From Apium graveolens (lineage: Eukaryota > Streptophyta > Magnoliopsida > Apiales > Apiaceae): a stretch of DNA of 64,000 nucleotides. The notes beneath the pieces are model-generated. The model worked only from the letters and a program-made list of their open reading frames with translations, was not told the DNA's origin and did no database searches. Shown here piece by piece: positions 11,090-21,500 of this stretch (within the stretch, counting starts at the first letter, position 1; the number at the start of each line of letters is the position of its first letter). The stretch lies in NCBI RefSeq assembly GCF_009905375.1, contig NC_133657.1:69562257-69626256 (forward strand). Direction: 5' to 3'. Position numbers and translations under genes: made by a program.

Positions 11090-12142
11090 TGTTATTCCCA
11101 GTGGACTAACAATGAGATTTACAGAAGGGGGTTGAATGTAAATCTCAAAACTTTTTCAAGTTTTGAGCAGTTTGTAAGGCTAAGTGTTTGAGTGATCAAA
11201 TGTGTGTGAATTGCTTGGAGCTGATGCAGACAGATATATATTCAAACACAAATGTAATAAACACAAAGAACTTAAAAACTTTTCTGGTGGATTTGTTGTT
11301 CCACCAGAGATGTGTTATTTCAGAAAATCTGTGATTCAAAATTAAATCACAACTGCTTCCTAGTACAAACTAGATGATTTTCTCTCTTAATATTTCTAAA
11401 CAGCTCAGGGAAAATTCATTCTAATTACTAGCTACTACTTGGTTTATTTATCACCAAGTTTACAAGTAAAGACAAAGATAAAGTACAATAAGAAAATAGT
11501 TCTTCACTTGTTTATATTCCATTTTTATCCAGTGTAATATGGAATTATCTGTTGACTTTCCATTTTGAACCAGACTAAAAATGGCTGCTTTTTCTGCTTT
11601 TCCTGAAATAGGCTACCACATCTCTGTCAATCCATGTGCCTCTGTCAACTTTGTTAACTGTCACTATCAACTGCTATGAGACTGAGCATCCGTTGAAGCT
11701 TTCATCCGTTGATGGCTTTATCTGTTGATGCTCTAGCAGTTGAAGCTTTATCCGTTGAAGCACTTATCCGTTGATGGATATTTATCCGTTGAAGCATTAG
11801 AGACATCCGTTGAAGCTTTGTTTCTTATCCGTTGAAGGTCTTCAATATCCATTGACACTTCTTCACTTATACAAAATTACAAGGCATGAAATATTTAGAA
11901 TTAGCCCTCCTATTTGTACATCCATTAGTAGTCAACATGACTGATTATTTCCTAACAACATCTAAGAATTACTGCTTGAAACTAGAGAGTGAAATGCGCT
12001 ACAATACCAAACTTATTGCTAAGTAAGGCTACTCCTTCAACGGATAGCCAAGATGGTCTTATCCGTTGAGGCTACAAACACTAGATTTCTACTTAAGTGT
12101 TTTGCTTAACTTATCATCAAACTAATACACATATTCCTAACA
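11090..12142 (-). repeat. 5' LTR of copia-1
   Basis: A 1053-bp LTR, shown on the plus strand as TGTTATTCCC...ATTCCTAACA, with TGTTA/TAACA terminal inverted repeats. The PBS abuts at 11087. It carries AGAAGGGGGTTGAAT near its plus-strand left end, a block also in the copia-2 LTR at 42280. Its outer half holds the densest array of the ATCCGTTGA motif (11547-12069). The other LTR lies outside the window, so LTR divergence cannot be measured. Confidence 0.92.
11547..12069. repeat. LTR cluster of the ATCCGTTGA / TCAACGGAT motif
   Basis: Exact ATCCGTTGA copies start at 11688, 11704, 11750, 11766, 11784, 11805, 11827 and 12061, and an inverted copy (TCAACGGAT) at 12037. Single-mismatch copies start at 11547, 11720 and 11847. 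Spacing is irregular (16-46 bp), so this is not a simple tandem repeat. The 12037/12061 pair is inverted and can form a stem. Most copies are followed by AGC, AAG or TGG, suggesting that the core was copied with little flank. Confidence 0.9.
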
Positions 12143-12204
12143 TTTATAGTGATTTAGATGGCGTGGCCTCCGAGATTCCTGACCCCGGATTTTGGGGCGC
12201 CGCA
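12143..12204 (+). repeat. 3' end of the G1 5' LTR
   Basis: The last 62 bp of the LTR, matching 22147-22206 and 16357-16413, ending TTTTGGGGCGCCGCA directly before the PBS. The rest was displaced beyond the window by copia-1. Confidence 0.9.
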
Positions 12205-12208
12205 GAAA

Positions 12209-12221
12209 TGGTATCAGAGTC
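12209..12221 (+). other. Primer binding site of G1
   Basis: TGGTATCAGAGTC, 4 nt after the LTR end. It matches the initiator tRNA-Met primer except for a T in place of the usual C near the end. Confidence 0.88.
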
Positions 12222-12411
12222 TTAGGTTATCAAATCTTGGAAATGATAGGATATAAAATACATAGACATAAGAAGAATAAATAATCAATTAGAGCTCAAG
12301 TCGAGTTCGTCATCGGGCTACACGGGTAGTCTTGACAGTTTTAACCCTCAAGGGAATTCTGACTCTAAGTTAGTAACACCTTGCCTATTGTGTCAGGAAC
12401 CCGTGGAGCCT

Positions 12412-13083
12412 ATGAGGAAGGTTGACCCTGTTGATGATGCTATAGTCCCTGAGCGTGACCCTACTCCCGAGCCGGAGGACCCACCCGTTGATGAATCAGA
12501 TGATAACCCTACTGAGGATGCCCCGGAGGAGGAGATTGACCTTCCTGTCCCCATAGTTGACGACGTTGAGATGCCCCAGGGAAATGACTTAGGCTGGAGG
12601 GATGTAAAGATGTACCCTCTCCCGACGGTTCACTCTCCTATACCACACCCAGAAATGCAGAGCCCTTTGCCCTATACTGATGATGATGAGGAGGATGGGA
12701 TGGATGCACAGACCTACAAGGCTTATGACATATCCTCTAGTGACCCAGACTCACCTCTACCACCCTCGACGACCATGCATGTAGCTGTACACGACTGGAT
12801 GGTGGCTCAGCTTAACACTGAGATCACTGCGGCATTTGCCCACATTATGGAGTTATGCCAGGCACTAACAGCTGAGAGAGCCATCAGACTAGGATACCCA
12901 GGGGACTTCAGAGCTGCTTCCCCAGCCATAGCCCGCAGAGAGATTGATGGGATCGAGCTCCATACCCGGGTTCAGATGAGGATGATGACGGTTGGAGGAT
13001 ACATCCCGGTAGTTGATGCAGAGTTGATGTTGGCAGGAGCGATAAGGAGGGTGCGTGACCTCACGCGCAGTGACAGTGATTGA
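12412..13083 (+). CDS. G1 acidic leader ORF upstream of gag, function unknown
   Basis: A 223-codon frame from the first ATG (12412) to the TGA at 13081; the frame is open without ATG back to about 12280. The first half is strongly acidic and Pro-rich (PEPEDPPVDESDD, EEEIDLPVP), so probably disordered. The second half looks helical (AQLNTEITAAFAHIMELCQAL, LMLAGAIRRVRDL). It is uninterrupted although gag and pol of the same element carry many stops. G5 has an acidic frame at the same place (56515-56730), and the nucleotide leader around GAGTTCGTCATCGGGCTAC recurs in G4 and G5. It is not gag, which starts afresh at 13456. I do not recognise a family. Confidence 0.6.
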   Translation: MRKVDPVDDAIVPERDPTPEPEDPPVDESDDNPTEDAPEEEIDLPVPIVDDVEMPQGNDLGWRDVKMYPLPTVHSPIPHPEMQSPLPYTDDDEEDGMDAQTYKAYDISSSDPDSPLPPSTTMHVAVHDWMVAQLNTEITAAFAHIMELCQALTAERAIRLGYPGDFRAASPAIARREIDGIELHTRVQMRMMTVGGYIPVVDAELMLAGAIRRVRDLTRSDSD

Positions 13084-13455
13084 GGGACTAGTGACTATTT
13101 ATGGACCTTGAAAAAGGCCGGGTGACTTGTCACCGATTTTGATAGGATAGCTGGCAGTAGATAGCGTTCCTAGCCCTTCAGGGTACACGGCTTATGTATT
13201 TGCATTTCAGTATTCAGGACAAGTAATGAAGTATTATAATCAAGGCATGTATGAACTCGGTTAGTTTTTTTGTCCCCCAGATATAAGTGGGAGACCCTAT
13301 GGTATATATATCTAGCAGTTATTTAGAGATGGATTTCCATATTATTGCACCTGATAAAAACATGCTAGATAGTAAATGACATGCTTACATATGAATAAAT
13401 TAATCCAACTGTAAAATAAATGCAACTATATTGACAAATTTTCATTATCCGAACA
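13084..13455 (+). other. Spacer between leader ORF and gag in G1
   Basis: About 370 bp without a convincing frame or repeat; an untranslated spacer. Confidence 0.6.
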
Positions 13456-14640
13456 ATGCCACCACGTAGAAGAGGAACCAGGGCACAACCCGCAGAATCT
13501 GTTAACCAACAACGGAATGAACCTGACCCTGTAGTGAATGAAGAAAGTGAAAAGGACCTAGACTATAATGAATATGATGAGGAAGAATATGTAGAAGAAG
13601 AGGTTGAGGATACCCATCAGGGAGGGAACCCCATGAATGAGTTTATGGAACTTTGAAGAGCAAATCTGAACCAACAGCCTATTCCACCACAGCCGCATGC
13701 TTCCCAACAGACTGCAGCCACTGCCTACAGGGCCTTCAAATCTCTCAAACCCCCAGAGTTTCTAGGATCTACCGACCCCGTTGAAGCACGGGCCTGGCTC
13801 AAAGAGATAGAAAAGTCCTTCGAGATACTAGGGGTAGAGGAACGACACAAGACCCTTTTCGCTTCTTACATGCTAAAAGGAGAAGCTAATTACTAGTGGG
13901 AGTCCAAATGAAACCTAGAGACTGATGCTATGATTCCATGGGATAGATTTACCCGACTGTTCTTAGATAAGTATTTCCCTAGGTTTATGGAAACCCAGAT
14001 GGAGATTAAGTTTCTATAGTTGAAACAGGATAAGATGACTGTGGCAGAGTATGAGGCCAAGTTTAATGAGCTATCACGATTTGTGCCTGAGTTCGTGAAT
14101 ACCGAAAAGAAGAAAGCGTGAAGGTTTCATCTTGGTCTAAAACAGTGGATTCAGAACCGAGTGCCAGTACTAGAGCTGACAGATTATGCCACCTTAGTGC
14201 AAAAAGCTTCGATTTTTGAAGCTGGCAATGAACAAAGTTCGAAGGAAAAGGAAAATAGGAAGAGGAAGATAGGAAGCCAAGGAATAAGAACCGGGAACAG
14301 GAGCCTTCCAAGCAGGTGTGTCAGGGGAGTGGTGTCCCGACCTGCGAGAGGCCCAGGATTCAGAAAGGCCCCAAGTAAGAGTGTTGGCCAGGGCGGCGGA
14401 CAATCTAGGGCAATATTTCATAGCCAACCCCGTGCCCTAATACCGGAGTGTCAAACCTATAGGAGGAGTCACCTTGGAGTGTGCACCCAGGCGAGAGCCC
14501 CTCTGAAATGCTACAGGTGTGACCAAATCGGACACCTTGCCAATAACTGCACCGGACCCAATGTGACGTGTTTCCAATGTGGGAAGGTAGGACACATGAA
14601 AAAAGATTTCCCGATATTGAAGCCCCAGTCTCAGGGATGA
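13456..14640 (+). pseudogene. gag: G1 gag, broken by several stops
   Basis: Starts ATGCCACCACGTAGAAGAGG (MPPRRRG), the usual start of Tekay gag. An acidic N-terminus is followed by the retrotransposon gag domain (about 13720-14160: FKSLKPPEF, EARAWLKEIEKSFEILG, YLxKFNELSRFVPE). Two CCHC knuckles follow, CYRCDQIGHLANNC at 14509-14550 and CFQCGKVGHMKKDF at 14569-14610, the second having lost its last Cys. In-frame stops occur near 13654, 13895, 13909, 14018 and 14119. Several are explicable as C-to-T or G-to-A changes, as expected in methylated repeats. The frame overlaps the start of pol near 14568-14640. Confidence 0.88.
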
Positions 14641-15596
14641 GCAGAGCTGCATCCAACCGACCCCCAGCTGCTAGGACCTTCAACATGACCGTTCAAGATG
14701 CTGTCCGAAACACTAACGTGATAGCAGGTACCCTTCTATTAAATTCCGAACATGCAAATGTCCTAATTGATTCTGGAGCAACCAAGTCATTTATATCTCA
14801 AGATTTTTCTAAAAAGTTAAAACTTAACGTCATACCCTTACGTGAGGTATTACAAGTGGAAATAACAAACAAAGAAATAATTCCTGTGAATCAAGTACAC
14901 CTTAAATGCAAGTTAAAATTAGAAGGGAAAGACTTCGAGGTTAACCTAATCCCATTTGCGTTAGGAGAATTTGATGTAATTTTAGGAATGGATTGGTTAT
15001 CCAGTAATGGAGCGCAAATAGATTGTGAACAGAAGAGGGTGAAGATAAGAGTGCAAAATGGAAAAGAAGTAGTGTTTAGAGGTCAACGACAGACCCATAT
15101 ATTTCTGACCATGCTACACGCGGAAAGGTTGTTAAAGAAAGGTAACGAGGCCTATTTAGCTTATGTGATGGATACGAAGAAGGAAGTTCCTAACATACAG
15201 AACATACCCATAGTAAATGAATTCGAGGATGTATTTCCAGAGAACTTACCAGGGTTGCCACCCGACAGAGAAATAGAATTTGCTATAGAATTAGCATCAG
15301 GAACAGCACCAGTGTCCAAGGCCCCATATAGGCTAGCCCTAGTTGAAATGAAGGAATTAGCTTCCCAAATGCAAGAATTATTAGATAATGGAATGATAAG
15401 ACCCAGTGTGTCGCCATAGGGACCGCTAGTACTGTTCATAAAGTAAAAGGACGGTAGTATGAGATTATGCATAGACTATATCGAGAAATGAATAAGCTGA
15501 CTATTAAGAATAGGTACCCTCTCCCTAGGATTGATGACCTATTCGATCAACTCAAGGGAGCTGTGCATGTTTCCAAAACAGATTTGAGGACAGGGT
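14568..15596 (+). pseudogene. pol: G1 pol, protease and N-terminal RT, truncated
   Basis: Open from 14568 to 15419, then broken. The aspartic protease shows VLIDSGATKSF (catalytic D at 14769-14771) and the flap-side motif DVILGMDWL. The RT region begins with the conserved linker FPENLPGLPPDREIEF and continues through APVSKAPYRLA and GMIRPSVSP, then a TAG (SPxGPL), a second stop and a small frameshift near 15480. The last recognisable residues are SKTDLR at about 15576-15593. There the sequence switches to LTR, so the RT palm with its YIDD-type active site is absent. Confidence 0.88.
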
Positions 15597-16413
15597 GATA
15601 ACCGAGATATGAAGGTGTCGTCCTTCTACTAGTAGAAAAGGTTACCTTAATCGTATTACGACTGATCATCGTATGTGGTGGCTCCAACGAGTGTCTTATT
15701 CTTCCAATTGGAATTGTGATGTAATACCGTAACCCAAGCCTAGGTGCTAGGTTTACTATTAAGGTATTCGAAGGATAATAAAATCCACTAAAGAATTGTT
15801 TTCATAAGAAGGTGTGTATCACCAAGGAAAACTATTTTCGAATAAAACATAATTATCATATATGATATTTTACGTGAGTTTATCATACAGTCATTTTCAT
15901 ACTGTACATTATTATGCTGGGCATTATAGCTCACACTTGTTTTCTTAAATTAACACAACACAACAGTGAATCAAGATGCCTACCATGAAACTCACAGCCA
16001 GGAAATGGGTAGGAAATGGCCAGCTATTCTGTAGGTTATTTGGTGTTGTACCACAGGTAGTCCGAATAAGCTGGATTGGCTTTCAGTTGTTTTTAGTTCG
16101 GCTTATTTATAAGTATGACTTATGTAAGGTAATAAATAAAAAATGTATATCTGGCTGACGAACTAGCCTTACTTAAAGGTTATTCCCCGGTAAGACTTAA
16201 TTACTTTTGGGTTGTAATAATTATCACTTTGTGGTTGATTTACTCTAGTAATCAATGGTTCGTTTCCAAGACAATAATCTGTAAGTGTGTGTGTGTGATA
16301 AGTGCGGGGTCGTAAAGTGTGAGTATTTATATAATGTGATGTGAGGTATGTGGTTTATAGTGATTTAGATGGCGTGGCCTCCGAGATTCCTGACCCCGAA
16401 TTTTGGGGCGCCG
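15592..16413 (+). repeat. LTR fragment replacing the RT active-site region of G1
   Basis: 822 bp colinear with the 3'-terminal part of the G1 LTR (21385-22204), differing by scattered substitutions. The left junction shares CAGGGT between RT (DLR-x-G codons) and LTR. The right junction stops 2 bp short of the LTR end and then resumes in RT at V-S-N-W-E-R-P. The normal RT between these points (roughly 125 residues) is missing. It carries an open version of the H3-like LTR ORF (15976-16158). Confidence 0.9.
15976..16158 (+). CDS. H3-tail-like short ORF in the displaced G1 LTR fragment
   Basis: A 60-codon frame starting ATG 10 nt after the conserved CAACAG acceptor-like site (AG ends at 15966). 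It begins MPTMKLTARKWVGNG. Counting after the initiator Met, K4, T6, A7, R8, K9 and G12 coincide with the histone H3 tail. The 3' LTR copy shows CGG instead of TGG at the next codon, so the ancestor probably read ARKRVGNG, like the RKRVGS of G3. The rest (QLFCRLFGVVPQVV...) has no recognised domain. The fragment is out of its LTR context, so this copy is probably not expressed as in an intact element. Confidence 0.5.
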   Translation: MPTMKLTARKWVGNGQLFCRLFGVVPQVVRISWIGFQLFLVRLIYKYDLCKVINKKCISG

Positions 16414-17193
16414 GTGTCTAACTGGGAAAGACCAACTACCCCAACAGAGGTCAGGAGCTTTATGAGTTTAGCAGGATATTACCGAAGATTCGTGCAAGAC
16501 TTTGCTTAGATAGTCGGTCCACTGACTAGACTTACCCGGAAGGCAGAAAAGTTTTTATGGACAGAGAATTGTGAGGAAAGCTTTCAGGAACTGAAAAGAA
16601 GGCTGGTGTCAGCACCAGTACTCGCTCTTCTCGATGGAAAGGGAGAGTTTGTGATATATAGCGACGCATCGCTTAAAGGATTATGATGTGTGCTTATGCA
16701 GCATGGCAAAGTTATAGCGTATGCCTCTCCGTAATTGAAGGAATACGAGAGCAGATACCCGACGCATGATCTAGAATTAGCAGCCATAGTGTTTGCCCTG
16801 AAAATTTGGAGACACTACATGTACAGTGAGAAATGCGAGATTTACACAGGCCATAAGAGCCTCAAATATATTTTTACTCAGAAAGAACTGAACATGAGAC
16901 AGAGGAGGTGGTTAGAGTTGATTAAGGACTACGACTGTGAAATTTTGTATCACCCGGGTAAAGCCAATGTGGTGATTGACGCCCTTAGTAGGAAGGAAAG
17001 ACTCAAAATGATAATGACATTTGAGGAATTAATTAAAGAATTTGAGAAAATGGAAATTGACTTGAGGATGACAGATAAGGGAACAGAAGGATTATTTGAG
17101 ATTAAGCTAGTGCCGGAACTAACTGAAAAGATACGAGTATGTCAGGAAAAGAAGATGAGTGAAGAAAGAGGAACATTGACTGTGAGGAAGTGA
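16414..17193 (+). pseudogene. pol: G1 pol, RT tail and RNase H
   Basis: Resumes mid-RT with [16 protein letters not shown] and [14 protein letters not shown], the RT thumb/connection, followed by a TAG. RNase H follows: FVIYSDASLKG with the first catalytic Asp, [19 protein letters not shown] with the Glu, [18 protein letters not shown] with the final Asp. There are stops at about 16507, 16684 and 16732; the longest open piece is 16735-17193. Without the RT palm it cannot encode a working enzyme. Confidence 0.88.
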
Positions 17194-18468
17194 GGTGCGA
17201 TAAGGACGAGAAAGGGATCATGAGGTATGCGTCCCGAATTTGGATTCCAAATGTGCAAGAGTTAAAGGACAAGCTGCTGCACAAAGGGCACAGCTCCAGA
17301 TATTCAATCCATCCATGAAGTACGAAGATGTACCGTGACCTTAAGGAATATTATTGGTGGCCTAACATGAAGAGAGAAGTAGCAGAGTGGGTCAGCAAGT
17401 GCTTGAAATTCCAGAAAGTGAAGGCTGAACATCAGCGACCTAGTGGACTATTACGGCCCCTGGAAATTTCGGAATGGAAATAGGAGCATATAGCCATGGA
17501 TTTTGTGACAGACCTACCAAGGACAAAGACCAATCAACGAAAGGTACACCGTAGACAAGCTGGTGGATATTTACTTGAAAGAAATTGTAGTGAGAGACGG
17601 CATTCCTGTTGCCATAGTGTCAGATCGAGACCCAAGGTTTAATTCCCGATTTTGGAGAAGCTTCCAGGAATTCGTAGGCACCAGACTAAACATAAGTACC
17701 GCTTACCACCCCCAGACTAATGGACAAAGTGAAAGGACTATTCAGACCCTAAAAGATATGCTACGAGTGTGTGCCATTGATTTTAAAGGAAATTGGAATG
17801 ACCACTTACCCCTGATCGAATTTGCTTACAACAACAGCTATCACGCTAGCATAGGAATGCCTCCGTATGAAGCTCTTTACGGAAGGAGATGTCGCTCTCC
17901 CCTATGTTGGGATGAAGTTAGAGAACACAAGATATTAGGACCAGAGTTAGTCCAACAGACCAGAGAAATGGTGGGACTCATCAGGAAAAGACTGGTAGCA
18001 GCTCAGGACAGATAAAAGAAGTACGCCGACCAGACCAGGAAAGATAGGGAATATGAAGTAGGAGATTCAGTGCTAATGAAGGTATCTCCGTGGAAAGGAG
18101 TGATGAGATTTGGGAAGAAAGGGAATATGAGCCCCAGATTCATAGGACCCTTTGAAATTTTGAGGAGAATAGGACCTCTAGCTTACGAGCTCACCTTTCC
18201 TCCTAATCTGCAACAAGTGCACAATGTGTTTCACGTGTCCATGATAAGGAAATACCATGTAGATGCACGATACATAATGGAATACGAGCAGGTAGATTTA
18301 CAACCAGACTTGAGCTACATCGAGCAGCCAGTAAGGATAATGGACCAAAAAGAACAAGTGCTGAGGAACAAGACTGTGAAGCTGGTTAGAATCTTGTGGA
18401 GGAATCAAAATGTCGAAGAGTCAACTTGTGAACTTGAAGACGCAATGAGGAATAGATATCCCCACTAA
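17194..18468 (+). pseudogene. pol: G1 integrase and chromodomain, broken
   Basis: The zinc-binding region is recognisable (LLHKGH...[23 protein letters not shown]; one of its Cys is Phe). The catalytic core has lost about 25 residues near 17530, between DFVTDLPRTKTN and the segment that should read KYTVDKLVDIYL. From 17563 it is open: IVSDRDPRF with the second catalytic Asp and NGQSERTIQ with the Glu. After a TAA at 18013 the GPY/F-type region follows (18070-18468: FIGPFEILRRIGPLAYEL), ending in a chromodomain-like VRILWRNQNVEESTCELEDAMRNR. The chromodomain marks the Tekay/chromovirus lineage, and such domains bind histone H3 tails. Confidence 0.88.
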
Positions 18469-18500
18469 TTTTCTAATTGATTCCGGGACGGAATCCTTGT

Positions 18501-18513
18501 TAGAGGGGAAGAC
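18501..18513 (+). other. Polypurine tract of G1
   Basis: TAGAGGGGAAGAC immediately before the 3' LTR, after the conserved CCGGGACGGAATCCTT also found before the G4 and G5 LTRs. Primer for plus-strand synthesis. Confidence 0.85.
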
Positions 18514-21500
18514 TATAATAACTCGAATTTTTGAGACTTCATAAAAACATTTAATGAATAGTAACCCTGACGGACGGGGAAATTTTTTTAGCCCACACTA
18601 TGTAGTGCATGAGAAAATGAGTTTCGGAGTTGATATTATGATTATACGTACCAAATGAGTGTATGTAAACGCTATTAGTTTTCGAAGAAAACGAACTTTA
18701 AAAAATGACCATATTTTCGAATCATCAAGGATTACGGGAATCACAATATAATTACGAATTTAAAATCCTACGGATTTATATTCAAGTATGATAATTCAAA
18801 GCATAAGGAATAAATACGAAAGGATTTACGTCGCGAACCATTTACGAGAAAGTATTACGAAAACATTTAAGCGACCGAGCGAACGCGTAAACGAGTAAAT
18901 AAACGTAACGCACTAACTAACCATTTTATCAAATAGTAAGCTAAGCATAGGATAATCAACCAAGGGCAAGCAAATAGTGAGCTAAAGAGCTAAACCAAGT
19001 GGCTTAGCTTGTAATCTACTAATGCTAGCTAGTTTTGTCTCTAAGATTAGCAACCAAGATCAAATCCTAGGATATATACTAAGCAATAACAATCAAATAA
19101 AATATATCAAAAGCCTCATTTCCAAGAAGCGACCAAGGAATCATCACAAAAACTCTCTCTTTCTCTCCCAACCTTCTTCATTCGGCTATTTCATCTAAAA
19201 CAAAGAAATCAAATTCAAACCTTCAAGCTCTAGCCATGGATAAATCCTCCCATTAATTCTCAAGCTTCTTACCAACCAAACTAAGGTAATATAAATCGTT
19301 CAGCTCTTTTTATCAAGGTTTGATGGGTGAAATAAAATCAAGAAAGTTGATAATGAATAGTAACTCTTCTTTGGTTTCTTGAATTTTTTGGTTGTTTTAG
19401 GTTCCAAAAACTATACTAAGCACTCCCAAGACTTCACCATCATCAATAACACATCTCAAGCTCTCAAGAAAGGTATAAATCTTTGACCCAACCTTATTTA
19501 AGATTTAAGTTCAAGATCCTTTTAGTATATAGTTGTAAACCTAGTTTTGGTGGGAGTATTGTTGTAATCTTGATGTTTAGCTAAGTAGATTTAAGGTTGA
19601 TTGTTGTTGCCTCAAGAACATGTTGTTATTAAGAGGAGTTAGTGTGATGATGATGATATGTTGATGGTTGGTGGTAGTATAAAGATTTAAGGCAAAAATG
19701 AAACTCCGGTCGTACCGTAATCTCGCTAAAACGAACAAAACATAACTTTAAGTTTCTGCAGAAAGTCCCGAAGATGTAAAATATAGTTTCTTGAAAAATA
19801 ACCCAATTTTATAATGATTGTTTAAGTGCTTGAATCACTTGATTCCGATTTACGAATCAAAAGTTATGACCGTTTTACTAAAAGTGATTTATGCGACAAA
19901 AACTGCTACGAATTACGAACTTTGAAAATATAAAGGATCGACTTAAAAATGTTCATAAATCATGAAATTTTAAAGAGAGTAGTAAATTGAGTTTCCTAAC
20001 TTTCATAAAAATTTCAAGTGAAAATAATGATTTTTAAATTTTATAAAAACATCGAAGCCGAGACCGCGCGATTAGAAACCGTAGAATCCATAAGAGGAGC
20101 CGACGACGAAATGAAAATGGACTTAAGATACTTTGAAAAAGGAAACGACCATAATGAGAATAAGGACTTAAAGAAATAATAAGGGTAAAATAAGTTGAGA
20201 GGGTGCATAATAAGTAGTGCATGAGTGCGAGTCGCCGTAAATTAGAACGGGACCTAACGAAACGAATTGTGTTTATGATTATAGATTTCTGAGCGGAACC
20301 TAGAGCATCCTCCACCTCGAAATACCCAGGCAAGTTTACGAACCCAACTCCACTTACTGTTGCGTTGTGAAATGATTGTTTTATTATCATTGCATAAATA
20401 CCATGCTTGCCATGATACGGAGTAATTAAATTTTCGCATAATATAGCGATGTTGTACGATAAGTATATATCGTGAAATGTTTAATTCCGCTATAAGCGTG
20501 ACGTATTATTATAAAACCGAGAGTCGGTCGGGATTTCAAAATAAAAACCCGGGAATGATTCCGGTGATATTACGGGACGATTAAAAGTCCATAGTAGTTA
20601 CGTATTAAGGGACCCAACGTCCACTTACGAAAAATTAAAACACCTAGAACTTTTATTAAAACGGTTTCCAAAGATCGTATTCCCTCAACTATATTTTATC
20701 GTTCGAGTAATAAATATCATATACCTACTCATTTATTATGGGAGAAGCATATCCCAACGATTATTTATTTCAAAACCGATTAAACATTAAAGGTTATTAA
20801 ATTACGTAAACATAAATTAGTTGAGGAATATTATTTTAAATATTCTTTTAAAAGTAAACTCCTTCGAGGTTTAATTATTTATCGATTATCATTTAATTAA
20901 TTATTATTTATTAAAGGGTTTATTTATGATTTAAAAATCATAGAACCTGATTTAAAATACTTTCTGATTTTCGGAAAATCATTCGAACAATTTCCAGATC
21001 GTCGAAGAATAGTATCTCAACTTATTTAAATATTTGAATATGGTTTCAAAAGAAACTCCCCCCTTATTTAATTATCTGTTGACAACGGTCAAGTCACATC
21101 CTTAGTACTTCCTCCGAAAAATTCGGAAGTACGTATACATATACATATATACACTAATAAAACAAGTTGTTTCTATCGATAAGAAAAATGCTTGGGGGAA
21201 CTTCGATGTGGTTCGAGTTCTCGAGATATGATAGAATTCTTTTAAAGGACAAGGGAGGGGTAGACTCTGGTACTATGTGTGCTAGATGGACTACCAAAGG
21301 TAGCGCAGGCGAAGGTACTCTGTGTACTCAGGAACTTGTGGAGTATGTGTATACCCAAAATGGACACGTAGCCCGAATGCGGCCAGGGTGATAACCGGGA
21401 TACGAAGGTGTAGTCCTTCTACTAGTAAAAAAGGTTACTATTATCATATTACAACTGATCATCATATGCGGTGGCTCCAACGAGTGTCCTATTCTTCCAA

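Larger units (their letters stand above)
1..12142 (-). mobile_element. copia-1: Sirevirus-like Ty1/copia retrotransposon (3' LTR outside window)
   Basis: Read on the minus strand the order is 5' LTR (11090-12142), PBS, gag, pol (protease, integrase, RT, RNase H) and a long env-like frame reaching 178. Integrase before RT defines Ty1/copia. The long coiled-coil gag with two CCHC knuckles and a large extra ORF after pol are Sirevirus features. The 3' LTR should begin a few tens of bases left of the window. Copia-1 sits in the 5' LTR of G1: the G1 LTR tail resumes at 12143 with TTTAT, the expected target duplication, whose left copy is not visible. Pol is intact, gag has one nonsense codon and the env-like frame has several lesions, so the insertion looks fairly young. 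Confidence 0.93.

Noticed and set aside
15592..16413. An independent solo LTR inserted in G1
   Set aside because: It begins in mid-LTR, has no target duplication, and RT sequence is missing across it, so it is a replacement and not an insertion.
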